A program made the position numbers and the translations under genes. The notes beneath the pieces were generated by a model that searched no databases, was not told the DNA's origin, and was given only the letters and a program-made list of their open reading frames with translations. 57,425 bases of DNA from an uncultured Prevotellaceae bacterium (GTDB lineage: Bacteria > Bacteroidota > Bacteroidia > Bacteroidales > Muribaculaceae): positions 1 through 57,425 of the forward strand of contig ONRP01000018.1 in assembly GCA_900320245.1 (NCBI GenBank). Reading direction: 5' to 3'. Below are positions 20,362 through 29,403 of the stretch, one piece after another (positions within the stretch are counted from its first letter, which is position 1; every line of letters begins with the position of its first letter).

Positions 20362-20979
20362 ATGAAGATTATATTGAAAGAAGATATCGTCAATCTTGGT
20401 TTCAAGAACGACGTGGTGGAAGTGAAGAACGGCTATGGCCGCAATTATCTCATTCCTCAGGGCAAGGCTATCCTGGCCACGCCCAGCGCACTGAAGGTGC
20501 ATGCCGAGAACCTGCGCCAGCAGGCTCACAAGTTGGCTAAGGTGAAAGCCGACGCCGAGGAGGCTGCCAAGGCATTTGAGGGCGTATCCCTCACCATCCC
20601 CGTTAAGGTGAGCCCCACGGGCACCATCTACGGTTCGGTTGGCGCTGCCCAGGTTCATGAGGCTCTGCTCGCTGCCGGTCACAATGTTGACCGCAAGATC
20701 GTGAGCGTTCACGAGAGCATCAAGACCCCCGGCAAGTACACCGGTATCGTTCGCCTGCACAAGGAAGTGGCTGTCGAGATTCCCTTTGAGGTAATCGCCG
20801 AGAACGCCGAGGAACTTGCTGCCGAGCGTGCTGCACGCAAGGCCGAGGAGGCTGCCCACCAGGCTGCCATGGCTGCTGCCAAGGCTGCTGAGGAAGGCGC
20901 CGAGGAGGTTGCCGAGGAGGTTGCTGAGGAGGTTGCTGAGGCTACCGACGAGGCTACCGAGGCTCCTGCCGCAGAATAA
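20362..20979 (+). CDS. rplI: 50S ribosomal protein L9 with long acidic tail
   Basis: A 205-residue protein; typical L9 is about 147-150. The N-terminal L9 domain (MKIILKEDIVNLGFKNDVVE, with GYGRNYLIPQGKA) and the C-terminal domain (about 75-150, LTIPVKVSPTGTIYGSVG) are normal. After residue about 150 comes a tail of roughly 55 residues made almost only of Ala, Glu, Val and Thr, with a repeated EEVAEEVAEEVAE core, likely a single helix or disordered arm. A clear terminator follows. The tail parallels the one on S6 in the same operon. Confidence 0.96.
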   Translation: MKIILKEDIVNLGFKNDVVEVKNGYGRNYLIPQGKAILATPSALKVHAENLRQQAHKLAKVKADAEEAAKAFEGVSLTIPVKVSPTGTIYGSVGAAQVHEALLAAGHNVDRKIVSVHESIKTPGKYTGIVRLHKEVAVEIPFEVIAENAEELAAERAARKAEEAAHQAAMAAAKAAEEGAEEVAEEVAEEVAEATDEATEAPAAE

Positions 20980-21004
20980 TAAAACAACATGATAACGATG
21001 AAGA

Positions 21005-21040
21005 CACCGGCCCTCTCCACATGGCCGGTGCCTTTTTTTT
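21005..21040 (+). terminator. Terminator of the rpsF-rpsR-rplI operon
   Basis: Perfect stem CACCGGCC (21005-21012) with GGCCGGTG (21023-21030), then CC and eight T (21033-21040). Confidence 0.9.
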
Positions 21041-21053
21041 GTTTATGTTTCAA

Positions 21054-21118
21054 CTGTTAACTGTTAACTGTTAACTCTTAACTCTTAACTCTTATCTCTT
21101 ATCTCTTATCTTTTAACT
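21054..21118. repeat. Heptanucleotide tandem repeat (SSR)
   Basis: Nine to ten head-to-tail 7-base units: TTAACTG repeated, then TTAACTC repeated three times, then TTATCTC three times, then TTTTAACTG. It ends 4 bases before the ATG at 21122. Such repeats can vary in copy number by slippage. Confidence 0.85.
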
Positions 21119-21121
21119 GAC

Positions 21122-21415
21122 ATGACCAAGCACATTGTAATGTTCAAACTGCAGGGAAGCGACCAGGTGCGCCGCGAGACCGCCCTGCGCTTCAAGCAGG
21201 CCCTTGACGCTCTGCCCACCCAGATCGACGTGCTCCAGAGCATCGAGGTCGCCCTTAACGAGAATCCCGCCGAGGACTGGGACATCGTCCTCACCGCCAT
21301 TGTGCCCACCATGGCCGACGTGGCCGTCTATGCCAAGCATCCGGCCCACGTGGCTGCCGCTGCCATCATCAAGGACGTGAAGCAACTGCGCGCCTGCGTG
21401 GACTATAATTGCTGA
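21122..21415 (+). CDS. Dabb (stress-responsive alpha/beta-barrel) domain protein
   Basis: A 97-residue ferredoxin-fold protein that fits the Dabb family: start TKHIVMFKLQ, the middle EDWDIVLTAIVPTMADVAVYAKHPAH and the end RACVDYNC are typical. Members form dimers; no enzymatic role can be assigned. The gene lies alone between the terminator of the ribosomal operon and a bidirectional terminator, directly behind a heptanucleotide repeat array that replaces any visible ribosome binding site. No Bacteroidota-type promoter is obvious other than sequences within the repeat. Confidence 0.85.
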   Translation: MTKHIVMFKLQGSDQVRRETALRFKQALDALPTQIDVLQSIEVALNENPAEDWDIVLTAIVPTMADVAVYAKHPAHVAAAAIIKDVKQLRACVDYNC

Positions 21416-21473
21416 GCACCACGCCGCGGCTTCCCTTCAGGCAATAAGGGTGGCGGTTATATTGGCCAAAGAA

Positions 21474-21512
21474 AAAGGACAGGATCCCATTGCGGGGTCC
21501 TGTCCTTTATTT
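21474..21512. terminator. Bidirectional terminator between Dabb and the dockerin protein
   Basis: Stem of about 14 bp, AAAGGACAGGATCCC (21474-21488) with its near complement at 21494-21508, with A-rich and T-rich flanks on the two sides. It can end both convergent transcripts. Confidence 0.85.
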
Positions 21513-21535
21513 CAAGGATTGATGTGAATCAGGGA

Positions 21536-23620
21536 TTAGTTAGCCCAAGCACCTGACAGTACACGGGCAATCAGTGCGGTAATGTCATTGATGTCGATAG
21601 AGCCGTCACCACCATCGATGTTGCAGTCAGCGGCTGCAGCGTCATACTCAACAACCTTACCAAGGTTAACGTCGATCAGGCGGGTCACGTCGTTGACATC
21701 AACGGTGCCGTCCATGTTCACGTCGCCACGCTCGTAGCCTGCAGCCTTGGTGATTACCAGGGTCATGTCGTCAACGTTCAGAGTCAGGTTCCACTTGCCG
21801 GCACCAATCTTGAATGCGTTGGCCACATTGATCAGATCAAGTTCCTGACCGAGCAGGGCCTCGGTCACCTCAAAGTCGTTCGTTTCAGCACCGAAGCGGT
21901 CGCCAGCGATCTCGTCCCAGCCACCATTCTCCCAGGTGTTCTCGGCAATCTTCTTGGTGAAACTGAAGTAACTGTAGCCATCGTTCTCACCAGCGGTGGT
22001 GATGGTAGCGGTGTAAACATTGTTCTCAGCGTCGCGGGTCATCTGGACACCAATGTTGGGGAACCAGCCGCCATTGTCGTTCACCTCGCCCAGGATGTAA
22101 ACATCACCGTCGTAGGGCTCGGGACCAGGAGTGTCAGGCCACTCGCCATTGATCTTGAGGAGGCCGTTAGCCAGGTCAACGGTAACGGTCCAAGTGCCCT
22201 CGGGAATAGCAACAGACTCGTAGCTGCCTTCAAGGTCAAGCTCGATGCTCTGGTTCAGCAGTTCCTCGGTCATCACGAATGCGCCTTCGCTCACGGGGCC
22301 GAAGCGGTATTCGCTCATGCTTGCCCAACCAATTGAGTCGTTGGTCTCAGCCAGCTTCTTGGTAAAGCCAAAGTAGGCGATGCCCAGGTCACCCTGATTT
22401 TGGGTGGTAATTTCAGCAGTGTAGATACCCTCGTTGTAGGTCATCTCAACACCTTGAGTAGCATCCCAACCTATGTTGTTCACATCGCCAATGATGTAAA
22501 CAGGGTCAACGGTGGGTTGGGGAGGTTCGGGAAGGTCACCAGTGCGGACAGCGGTCAGATTGATCTCCTTGGTCTCCTCGTTGAAGGTAATCGTTACGGC
22601 GTAAACACCATCCTCTTCAAACTGGTAATACCAGTTGTGGTCGCCCTCTTCGTCACTGGGAGGCCAGCAGGTGTTCCAGTTACCGTTGGCAACTACCTTG
22701 AACTCAACCTCAGTGCCGGCGGTAGCCTCAAAGCCTTCCTTGGTCCAGACGAACATGCCTCCATCAATCTCAGTCATCAGATTGAGGGTGTCGGTGTTAG
22801 ACCAGTTCGAACCAAACAGATTCTCGGTACCGGCTACGATGTAGTAGTCGTCAACCACGGGACCATCCTGAACCTTCTCGGCAACCAGCGATACGGTCTG
22901 GTTCTCAAGATCAAACTTGAAAGTCAGGTTGTAGGTACCGCTCTCCTCGAAGTAGTAATCCTGATTTTCGCCATTGGGAGTCTTACCCCAGTTGTAGGCG
23001 TAGTTGGGGTCGTGGTTGGCAACCACTTTGTACTCCAGGGTGTAAGCAGCCGGAATGGCAATACCGTTTTTGACGAGTTTGTACAGACCGTCGGTCTCGT
23101 CAAGCGTCATGTCGTTATTGTCATTGGCAGGATTCCAGATGGTACCGAAGATGTCCTCGTTGTTGCCAACAACAGTGAAACTGTTAAATACAGGCTCGGG
23201 AACATATCCTTCTACCTTGAACTTCATCGTGTTGGTGTCGAATGTGAACTGATAAGACTGACCAAGGGCGCCGGCAAAACTGTAGGAGACACTGCCGTTG
23301 GTCGATTTCTGGGTGGTGTACTCAACACCGGGTTGGATTGCTTCACCAGAGGTGAGAGGGCCATAGCGGTAGTTTGAGTTGAATGTGTTCCAGTCATCAG
23401 AGGTTCCAGTGGTCAGACTGTCAGCAAACACAAACCATACGGTTGAGCCGATCTGGTCGGTTACATAAGTGTAGACACCATTTCCATTGTCGGTCATCTC
23501 GACACCAGCATAGGTGTGCCAATCGCCGAAGGGATTGTTGCCGACAATGTACATTGCCGCATTAGCGTTAAAGCCAATGAGGGCAAGCATCATTGATAAG
23601 ATTAACGTTAATTTCTTCAT
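21536..23620 (-). CDS. Large secreted protein with repeated glycan-binding-like domains and C-terminal dockerin
   Basis: A 694-residue exported protein (signal peptide ending FNANA). It has five domains of about 100-125 residues that begin with variants of (Y/V)I(V/I)G(N/D)xN.. followed by W, as in SusE/F and pullulanase-type starch-binding modules: near 22, 145, 262, 378 and 508. Two pairs are more alike (1, 4 and 5; 2 and 3). The C-terminus (about 632-694) is a type I dockerin with two calcium-loop repeats, DVNMDGTVDVNDVTRLIDV and DGGDGSIDINDITALIARV. No catalytic domain is seen. It may bind polysaccharide and dock onto a partner, or use the repeats as a calcium-stabilised end cap. A -7 element (TAACTTTG) lies at 23704-23711 on the minus strand. 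Confidence 0.82.
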   Translation of the reverse strand: MKKLTLILSMMLALIGFNANAAMYIVGNNPFGDWHTYAGVEMTDNGNGVYTYVTDQIGSTVWFVFADSLTTGTSDDWNTFNSNYRYGPLTSGEAIQPGVEYTTQKSTNGSVSYSFAGALGQSYQFTFDTNTMKFKVEGYVPEPVFNSFTVVGNNEDIFGTIWNPANDNNDMTLDETDGLYKLVKNGIAIPAAYTLEYKVVANHDPNYAYNWGKTPNGENQDYYFEESGTYNLTFKFDLENQTVSLVAEKVQDGPVVDDYYIVAGTENLFGSNWSNTDTLNLMTEIDGGMFVWTKEGFEATAGTEVEFKVVANGNWNTCWPPSDEEGDHNWYYQFEEDGVYAVTITFNEETKEINLTAVRTGDLPEPPQPTVDPVYIIGDVNNIGWDATQGVEMTYNEGIYTAEITTQNQGDLGIAYFGFTKKLAETNDSIGWASMSEYRFGPVSEGAFVMTEELLNQSIELDLEGSYESVAIPEGTWTVTVDLANGLLKINGEWPDTPGPEPYDGDVYILGEVNDNGGWFPNIGVQMTRDAENNVYTATITTAGENDGYSYFSFTKKIAENTWENGGWDEIAGDRFGAETNDFEVTEALLGQELDLINVANAFKIGAGKWNLTLNVDDMTLVITKAAGYERGDVNMDGTVDVNDVTRLIDVNLGKVVEYDAAAADCNIDGGDGSIDINDITALIARVLSGAWAN

Positions 23621-23703
23621 GAAAAAAACTGAAATTATTAATTAAACATGTGAATAAAGTTGGTTTGTTCTTGTACCTGAAACTTTTTAGTTTTTAAGCG
23701 GGT

Positions 23704-23711
23704 CAAAGTTA
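23704..23711 (-). promoter_or_regulatory. -7 promoter element for the dockerin protein gene
   Basis: TAACTTTG on the minus strand, 83 bases upstream of the start codon; the -33 element is not clear. Confidence 0.4.
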
Positions 23712-23832
23712 CTAACTTTTTTATGAATACATTAATTAAATAAGAGATTCTGACTAAATTAATGCGCAAACGATTGCATGACAGCCGTTTTGCGACTGCC
23801 GGGGATTATGGCTCAAAAAAACGGTGAGTAGG

Positions 23833-25128
23833 CTATTCTGCCTCGCCAATCAGTTCAAAAGGTAAAGCCTGCTTGATGTGCACTTGGGCGAAATTACCCA
23901 CGGTTAGTGACTTGTCTTTGGCGATGAGCACTTCGGGGTCGACCTCTGGGCTGTCCCACTCGGTGCGGCCAATGTAATAGTCTTCCTCCTCGCGGTCCAC
24001 GATGACGCGCAGCGTCTGGCCAACTTTCTGCTCCTGGATGTCGAGCGAGATGTCCTCTTGCAGCGACATCAACTGCTGCAGGCGGTCCTGCTTGACCTCC
24101 TGGGGCGTGTCGTCGCTCAGGTTTTGTGCTGCCCAAGTGCCGCCTTCCTCGCTGTAGGCAAAGGCTCCCATGCGCTCAAACCGCGCTTCGCGCACAAACT
24201 CCATCAATTCCTCAAATTCCTCTTCTCCCTCACCGGGGAAGCCAACCATCAGCGTCGTGCGGATGTGGATGCCCGGCACCTCACGGCGCAGGCGTGCCAG
24301 CAGGTCGAGCGTCTCTTGGCGGGAGATATGGCGGCGCATGTTGGTCAGCACCTTGTCGCTGATGTGCTGCAAAGCGATGTCCAGATAACTGCACACGTTG
24401 GAACGGCTCGCCATCACAGGCAGGATGTCGTAGGGGAATTGAGTGGGGTAGGCATAGTGCAGCCTAATCCATTCCACACCCTCAATGTCGGCCATGCGGT
24501 CGATGAGTTCGGGCAGCATCATGCGGCCTTCCAGGTCAGTCCCGTAGGACGACAGGTCCTGTGCGATGATGTTGAACTCCTTGACGTCGCCGCGGGCCAG
24601 CCGCTGCACCTCGTCGAGCAGCAAGGGCATGGGAACCGACGTGTGGCGCCCCGTGATAAGGGGAATGGCACAGAAGGCGCAAAACCGGTTGCAGCCCTCC
24701 GAAATCTTCAGGTAGCAATAGTGGGGTGGGGTGGTCAGGCAACGCTCGTTGGACAGGTCGTCGCGATAGGCGTGCCCCAGGTCGGCCAGCATCGACTTCC
24801 AGTCAAACTTGCCGTAGAAACGGTCCACCTCGGGAAGTGTCTCGATGAGGTCGGCGCGGAAACGCTCGGCAAGGCATCCCATAACGAAGAGATTGCGGAT
24901 GCGCCCCTGTCGCTTGGCCTCGCCCAGGCGCAGGATGGTGTCGATGGACTCTTGCTGGGCATCAGCGATAAAGCCGCAGGTGTTCACCACTACGGTCTCG
25001 CCGTCAACGCGGCTCGCATTGTGCGCGACACTGTAGCCTGAGGCCTGCAGTTGGCGCATCAGGTGCTCGCTGTCCACCAGGTTTTTGGAACAGCCCAACG
25101 AGATGATGTCTATCTTGTTCCTCCTCAT
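23833..25128 (-). CDS. rimO: Ribosomal protein S12 methylthiotransferase RimO
   Basis: A radical-SAM enzyme of 431 residues that adds a methylthio group to an Asp of ribosomal protein S12. N-terminal MTTase domain with cluster ligands Cys13 (SLGCSKN), Cys51 (VNTCGF) and Cys85 (MGCLAERF); radical SAM motif CNRFCAFC (Cys146, 150, 153); C-terminal TRAM domain (about 365-431). The SLGCSKNLVDSE start is RimO-specific rather than MiaB. The ATG at 25128 is chosen over an upstream in-frame TTG at 25134. It lies downstream of ftsY with 53 bp between, a usual Bacteroidales order. Confidence 0.95.
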   Translation of the reverse strand: MRRNKIDIISLGCSKNLVDSEHLMRQLQASGYSVAHNASRVDGETVVVNTCGFIADAQQESIDTILRLGEAKRQGRIRNLFVMGCLAERFRADLIETLPEVDRFYGKFDWKSMLADLGHAYRDDLSNERCLTTPPHYCYLKISEGCNRFCAFCAIPLITGRHTSVPMPLLLDEVQRLARGDVKEFNIIAQDLSSYGTDLEGRMMLPELIDRMADIEGVEWIRLHYAYPTQFPYDILPVMASRSNVCSYLDIALQHISDKVLTNMRRHISRQETLDLLARLRREVPGIHIRTTLMVGFPGEGEEEFEELMEFVREARFERMGAFAYSEEGGTWAAQNLSDDTPQEVKQDRLQQLMSLQEDISLDIQEQKVGQTLRVIVDREEEDYYIGRTEWDSPEVDPEVLIAKDKSLTVGNFAQVHIKQALPFELIGEAE

Positions 25129-25181
25129 AGCCAATGCTCTAGATGCTCTATAGACTCTAGATATTCTAGATGATTTGGTGT

Positions 25182-26147
25182 TTACTCCTCGGTGATGCCG
25201 AACAGTGATTTAACGAACTCTTGCTTGTTGAAGATCTGCAGGTCAGTCATCTGTTCGCCCAGGCCGATATACTTCACGGGAATCTGGAACTGGTCGCTCA
25301 CACCGATGACCACGCCACCCTTGGCAGTGCCGTCGAGTTTGGTGATGGCAAGAGCGTTGACCTCGGTAGCAGCCGAGAACTGTTTGGCCTGCTCAAAGGC
25401 GTTCTGGCCTGTCGAGCCGTCGAGCACGAGGAGCACCTCCTGGGGTGCATCGGGCAACACCTTGCGCATGGTGTTCTTGATTTTGGTCAACTGGTTCATC
25501 AGACTCACGTTGTTGTGCAGGCGGCCTGCGGTGTCGATGATGACCACGTCGGCCTGCTGGGCGACGGCACTCTGCACGGCGTCATAGGCCACGGCGGCGG
25601 GGTCGGTACCCATCTTGTGCTTGATGACGGGAACACCCACGCGGTTGCCCCAGATTTCCAGTTGCTCATCGGCAGCGGCACGGTAGGTGTCGGCAGCGCC
25701 GAGCACGACCTTGTTGCCCGCCTGCTTGAATTGGTAGGCGAGTTTGCCGATGGTGGTGGTCTTGCCCACGCCGTTCACGCCCACGACCATGATGACATAG
25801 GGTTTGCTGTCCTCGGGCACGGTGAAGTCCTCCAGTTCGGCATTATTGTTGTCGGCAAGCATCTGCGAGATTTCGTCACACAGCAGCGCGTTAAGTTCGG
25901 CGGTGCCCACATACTTGTCGCGGGCCACGCGGGCCTGCAGGCGGTCGATAATCTTGACGGTGGTGTCGACGCCCACATCGCTGGTGACAAACACTTCCTC
26001 CAGATTGTCGAGCACGTCGTCGTCAACGGTCGATTTGCCGGCTACTGCATGCTTGATTTTCTCAAAAACGCCCTGTTTGGTCTTCTCCAGGCCTTTGTCG
26101 AGCGTCTCTTTCTTCTCACGTGAGAATAATTTCTTGAAAAGTCCCAT
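25182..26147 (-). CDS. ftsY: Signal recognition particle receptor FtsY
   Basis: A 321-residue SRP GTPase that docks SRP-ribosome complexes at the membrane. A short basic N-terminus (MGLFKKLFSREKKE), the four-helix N domain (about 20-110), and the G domain with P-loop GVNGVGKTTT (about 123-132), AADTYRAAA, DTAGRLHNN and TKLDGTAKGG. It lacks the long acidic A domain of E. coli FtsY, as usual in Bacteroidota. Upstream on the minus strand there is a -7 element TACCTTTG (26176-26183). rimO follows. The rpmB-rpmG genes often found before ftsY in this order are absent here. Confidence 0.96.
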   Translation of the reverse strand: MGLFKKLFSREKKETLDKGLEKTKQGVFEKIKHAVAGKSTVDDDVLDNLEEVFVTSDVGVDTTVKIIDRLQARVARDKYVGTAELNALLCDEISQMLADNNNAELEDFTVPEDSKPYVIMVVGVNGVGKTTTIGKLAYQFKQAGNKVVLGAADTYRAAADEQLEIWGNRVGVPVIKHKMGTDPAAVAYDAVQSAVAQQADVVIIDTAGRLHNNVSLMNQLTKIKNTMRKVLPDAPQEVLLVLDGSTGQNAFEQAKQFSAATEVNALAITKLDGTAKGGVVIGVSDQFQIPVKYIGLGEQMTDLQIFNKQEFVKSLFGITEE

Positions 26148-26222
26148 ATTTTCGATATTGTTTTATTTTAGAATGCAAAGGTACACATTTTCTTGTGCTT
26201 ATGCATTGGGAGAAACGATTTT

Positions 26223-26254
26223 TTTGCTTTTGTGCTGTGGTTTGATTAACTTTG
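26223..26254 (+). promoter_or_regulatory. Promoter of the esterase-fucosidase-C69 operon
   Basis: TTTG-N20-TAACTTTG, a consensus Bacteroidota promoter, 25 bases before the ATG at 26280. Divergent from the ftsY -7 element at 26176-26183. Confidence 0.7.
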
Positions 26255-26279
26255 CACTTTTCAACTGGAATTAAATGTC

Positions 26280-28091
26280 ATGATACGGTATATAGCAGTA
26301 TTTGTCTTGTTTGTGCTGTCGCTGGCCTCGTGTGGCTCCAAAAAGGCGGAGCAACCCGACGGACCCTCGCCCCTGGAACAGGAGATGGCGGCCCTCTATG
26401 GCGAGAACAAGGTCATCGAGGGGGAGTATCCCGACTCGTTGGCGGTAAGGACTGCCAATGGCACCTTTGTGGGCAAGAGCGAGGATGGTCTCATGACGTT
26501 CATGGGCATTCCCTATGCCTTGCAACCCACTGGCGAACGCCGTTGGCAAGAACCGCAGCCCGAGCCCGACGGCCAACTGGTGCGCGAGGCCAAATATTTC
26601 GGTCATACGGCCATCCAATGGCGTTCACAGGGCAATGCTGCCTCGCTCTATCCGCAGGGCGAGGACTGCTTGACGCTCAACGTGTGGACAGCCTCACAGG
26701 GCATGCGCTCGGCGCGTCGTCCCGTCATGGTGTGGATACACGGTGGCTCCTATGTGTGCGACGGCACGGTGAATCCCCGCAATTGGGGTGACGCGTTTGT
26801 CAAGGCTCATCCCGAGGTCGTATTCGTCTCGGTGAACTACCGCTTGGGACTGTTGGGTTTCCTTGACCTCTCCTCGCTGCCCGACGGCAAGAACTACAGC
26901 CGCAGCGGCAACTTAGGTATCCTTGACCAGGTCGAGGCCCTGAGGTGGATTCGCCGCAACATCGCGGCCTTTGGCGGTGACCCTGATAATGTGACCATCG
27001 TCGGACATTCGGCTGGAGCGGGCAGTGTATCGCTGCTGGCCAGTATCGACGAGGCGCAGGGCCTGTTCCGTCGTGCCATCATGCAGAGCGGCAGCGTGGC
27101 CTTTACCAGCAGCCGTGAGGACTGCCAGTCGTTGACCAGACGCGTGCTCGATGCAACGGGAGCCAAGACGGTGGCCGAGTTGAAGGCGCTATCCACCGAC
27201 GAGATAATCGCTCTCAACGACGAGGTGGGCAAGTTCTTCCGTTTCCCCGAGCGCGACGGTGACCTCATCCCCGAGAACCCCTACAGCCGTTTCGATGGCT
27301 TCAACTCAACTATCGATATGCTCATCGGCTCCAATGCCGACGAGGTCCGATATTGGATTGACGCCATGGGCGGCGAGCGCAAGTTTGATCTTGCCGCTGA
27401 ACTGTGGTGCCGTTACATCATGATGTCGCTCGACAGTGCCGAGAGCAATAGTGCCAACAGTTATTTCAAGTATTTCCGTGACCAGGATGAACACATGGAA
27501 GGGCCCCAGACGGCGCAAGCGTTCTTGAATGACTTGATGTTCCGCGGCCCTGCAATTGAGATGGCAAAGCGACATGCTCAATCAGGTGGCAAGACCTACA
27601 TGTATCTTTGGCGCCAAAAACTGCAGACCAGCCCACAGGGCACTTATTATGGGGCCTGTCACGCCTCTGAGGTGTGTTATGTCCTGAACACGGGACGCCA
27701 GATAAAAACCGATGAAGTGACTGACTCGGCATTGGCAAGTGAGGTGCAGCAGATGTGGGTCAACTTTGCCGCGACAGGCAATCCCAGCACGCCATCACAT
27801 TACTGGCCTGCCTATGAATCGCTGCAGGGTGCGACAATGATTCTGGATAAAACCTCGATGACTGTTTATAACAACGATAAGTTGCCGGGGCAACTTGTTT
27901 ATATCAGCCCGCTCTTGAAGGAGTACATATCGCCCATCTTCAGCGACTTGCTCGACAAGGCTCCGTGGTATGCGGCTGTCGCCATCGGCACGCTTGTCGC
28001 CTTCCTGTTGCTGCTCACTTGGCTGATCGTCAAGTTGCGCCACCGCTTTAAGAAAAATCAATCCAATAAAACCAATACTTCCAATGAATAA
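26280..28091 (+). CDS. Carboxylesterase type B family lipoprotein
   Basis: A 603-residue alpha/beta hydrolase. Lipoprotein signal with Cys18 (LSLASC). The type B pattern is present: LMTFMGIPYA near the N-terminus, EDCLTLNVW, WIHGGSYVCDG (oxyanion region), the nucleophile elbow GHSAGAGS (Ser in place of the usual GESAG context), the acid region GSNADEVRYW, and the His in ACHASEVCYVL. After the catalytic part there is an extra C-terminal transmembrane helix (about 562-590, VAIGTLVAFLLLLTWLIV) and a basic tail, unusual for an acylated protein. It may remove ester groups from glycans or other substrates. The next gene overlaps by 8 bases. Confidence 0.88.
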   Translation: MIRYIAVFVLFVLSLASCGSKKAEQPDGPSPLEQEMAALYGENKVIEGEYPDSLAVRTANGTFVGKSEDGLMTFMGIPYALQPTGERRWQEPQPEPDGQLVREAKYFGHTAIQWRSQGNAASLYPQGEDCLTLNVWTASQGMRSARRPVMVWIHGGSYVCDGTVNPRNWGDAFVKAHPEVVFVSVNYRLGLLGFLDLSSLPDGKNYSRSGNLGILDQVEALRWIRRNIAAFGGDPDNVTIVGHSAGAGSVSLLASIDEAQGLFRRAIMQSGSVAFTSSREDCQSLTRRVLDATGAKTVAELKALSTDEIIALNDEVGKFFRFPERDGDLIPENPYSRFDGFNSTIDMLIGSNADEVRYWIDAMGGERKFDLAAELWCRYIMMSLDSAESNSANSYFKYFRDQDEHMEGPQTAQAFLNDLMFRGPAIEMAKRHAQSGGKTYMYLWRQKLQTSPQGTYYGACHASEVCYVLNTGRQIKTDEVTDSALASEVQQMWVNFAATGNPSTPSHYWPAYESLQGATMILDKTSMTVYNNDKLPGQLVYISPLLKEYISPIFSDLLDKAPWYAAVAIGTLVAFLLLLTWLIVKLRHRFKKNQSNKTNTSNE

Positions 28092-29394
28092 AATCACGCT
28101 CATGTTTGCAGCCCTTGTCGTGTGCATGGCTGCCAATGCCCAATCGACTGCTTATGTGCCCACCGATGAGAACCTCAAGGCCCGCGAGGAGTTCCAGGAC
28201 AACAAACTCGGCGTCTTCATCCACTGGGGCGTCTATTCGATGCTGGCCGACGGCGAGTGGGTGATGCTCAACAAGCACATCGACCGCGACGAGTATGCCC
28301 AACTGCCTGCCGGCTTCTATCCCTCGCGCTTTAACGCTGACGAGTGGGTACGCGCCATCAAGGATGCAGGTGCGCGCTACATCTGTATCACTTCGCGCCA
28401 CCACGATGGCTTCTCGATGTTCAAGAGCGCCGTCAGCGACTACAACATCGTTGATGCCACCCCCTTCAAGCGCGATGTGCTTAAAGAACTTGCCGACGCC
28501 TGCCAGCGGCATGGCATCAAATTGCACTTCTACTATTCCCACCTTGATTGGCACCGCCTGGACTATCCGTTGGGGCGGCATCAGAAGGAGTTGCCTCACG
28601 ACCCGTCTACCACCAATTGGCCCCAGTATTACCAGTTCATGAATGCCCAGTTGACGGAACTGTTGACCAATTATGGCCCAATCGGTGCCATCTGGTTCGA
28701 CGGCAAGTGGGAGCACGATTCCGACCCTGTCCCCTTTGACTGGCAACTTGATGAGCAGTATGCCCTCATCCATCGCCTGCAACCCGCCTGCCTCATCGGC
28801 AACAACCACCATGAGGTGCCTTTCCCTGGCGAGGATATCCAGATTTTTGAACAGGACGTCCCTGGCGAGAACACTGCCGGTTATTCGGGCGAGAGCGGCA
28901 TCAGCCAGTTGCCGTTGGAGACCTGCATGACGATGAACCAAACCTGGGGTTATCGCATCACCGACAAGAACTACAAGAGCAGCGACGAGATTATCCGCAC
29001 CCTCGTCGGCGCTGCAGGTCGCAATGGCAACCTGCTCATCAACGTGGGACCGCGCCCCGACGGATGCCTGCCCGACGAGGCCTTGCAGCGCCTGCGTGAC
29101 CTGGGCGAGTGGATGCGTGCCAACGGCGAGACCATCTACGGCACTCGTGGCGGACTCATCGCTCCCCATGACTGGGGCGTGACCACCCAGCGCGGCAACA
29201 CTCTGTATGTCCACATCCTCGACCTCCAGGACGATGCCATCTACCTGCCCCTGAGCAGCAAGCGTGTGAAGCAGGTGCGCATGTTCAGCGACAAATCCAA
29301 GTTGCGCTACACCGCCACCGGCGACGGCATCACTATCCAGTTGCCCTCGGTTCCGCACGAGGTGGATGCTATTGTTGAAATCACATTAAAATAA
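28084..29394 (+). CDS. GH29 family alpha-L-fucosidase
   Basis: A 436-residue exported glycosidase (signal peptide ending ANAQ). The GH29 barrel is clear: LGVFIHWGVYSMLADGEW at the start, the HHDGF motif in TSRHHDGFSMF, the YYSHLDWH strand, and the nucleophile Asp in GAIWFDGKWEHD (about residue 204). A C-terminal beta domain follows from about 345. It probably releases fucose from host or plant glycans in the periplasm. Start overlaps the esterase gene by 8 bases and the C69 peptidase gene begins 9 bp after the stop, so the three form one operon. Confidence 0.93.
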   Translation: MNKITLMFAALVVCMAANAQSTAYVPTDENLKAREEFQDNKLGVFIHWGVYSMLADGEWVMLNKHIDRDEYAQLPAGFYPSRFNADEWVRAIKDAGARYICITSRHHDGFSMFKSAVSDYNIVDATPFKRDVLKELADACQRHGIKLHFYYSHLDWHRLDYPLGRHQKELPHDPSTTNWPQYYQFMNAQLTELLTNYGPIGAIWFDGKWEHDSDPVPFDWQLDEQYALIHRLQPACLIGNNHHEVPFPGEDIQIFEQDVPGENTAGYSGESGISQLPLETCMTMNQTWGYRITDKNYKSSDEIIRTLVGAAGRNGNLLINVGPRPDGCLPDEALQRLRDLGEWMRANGETIYGTRGGLIAPHDWGVTTQRGNTLYVHILDLQDDAIYLPLSSKRVKQVRMFSDKSKLRYTATGDGITIQLPSVPHEVDAIVEITLK

Positions 29395-29403
29395 ACCGAT
29401 AAA

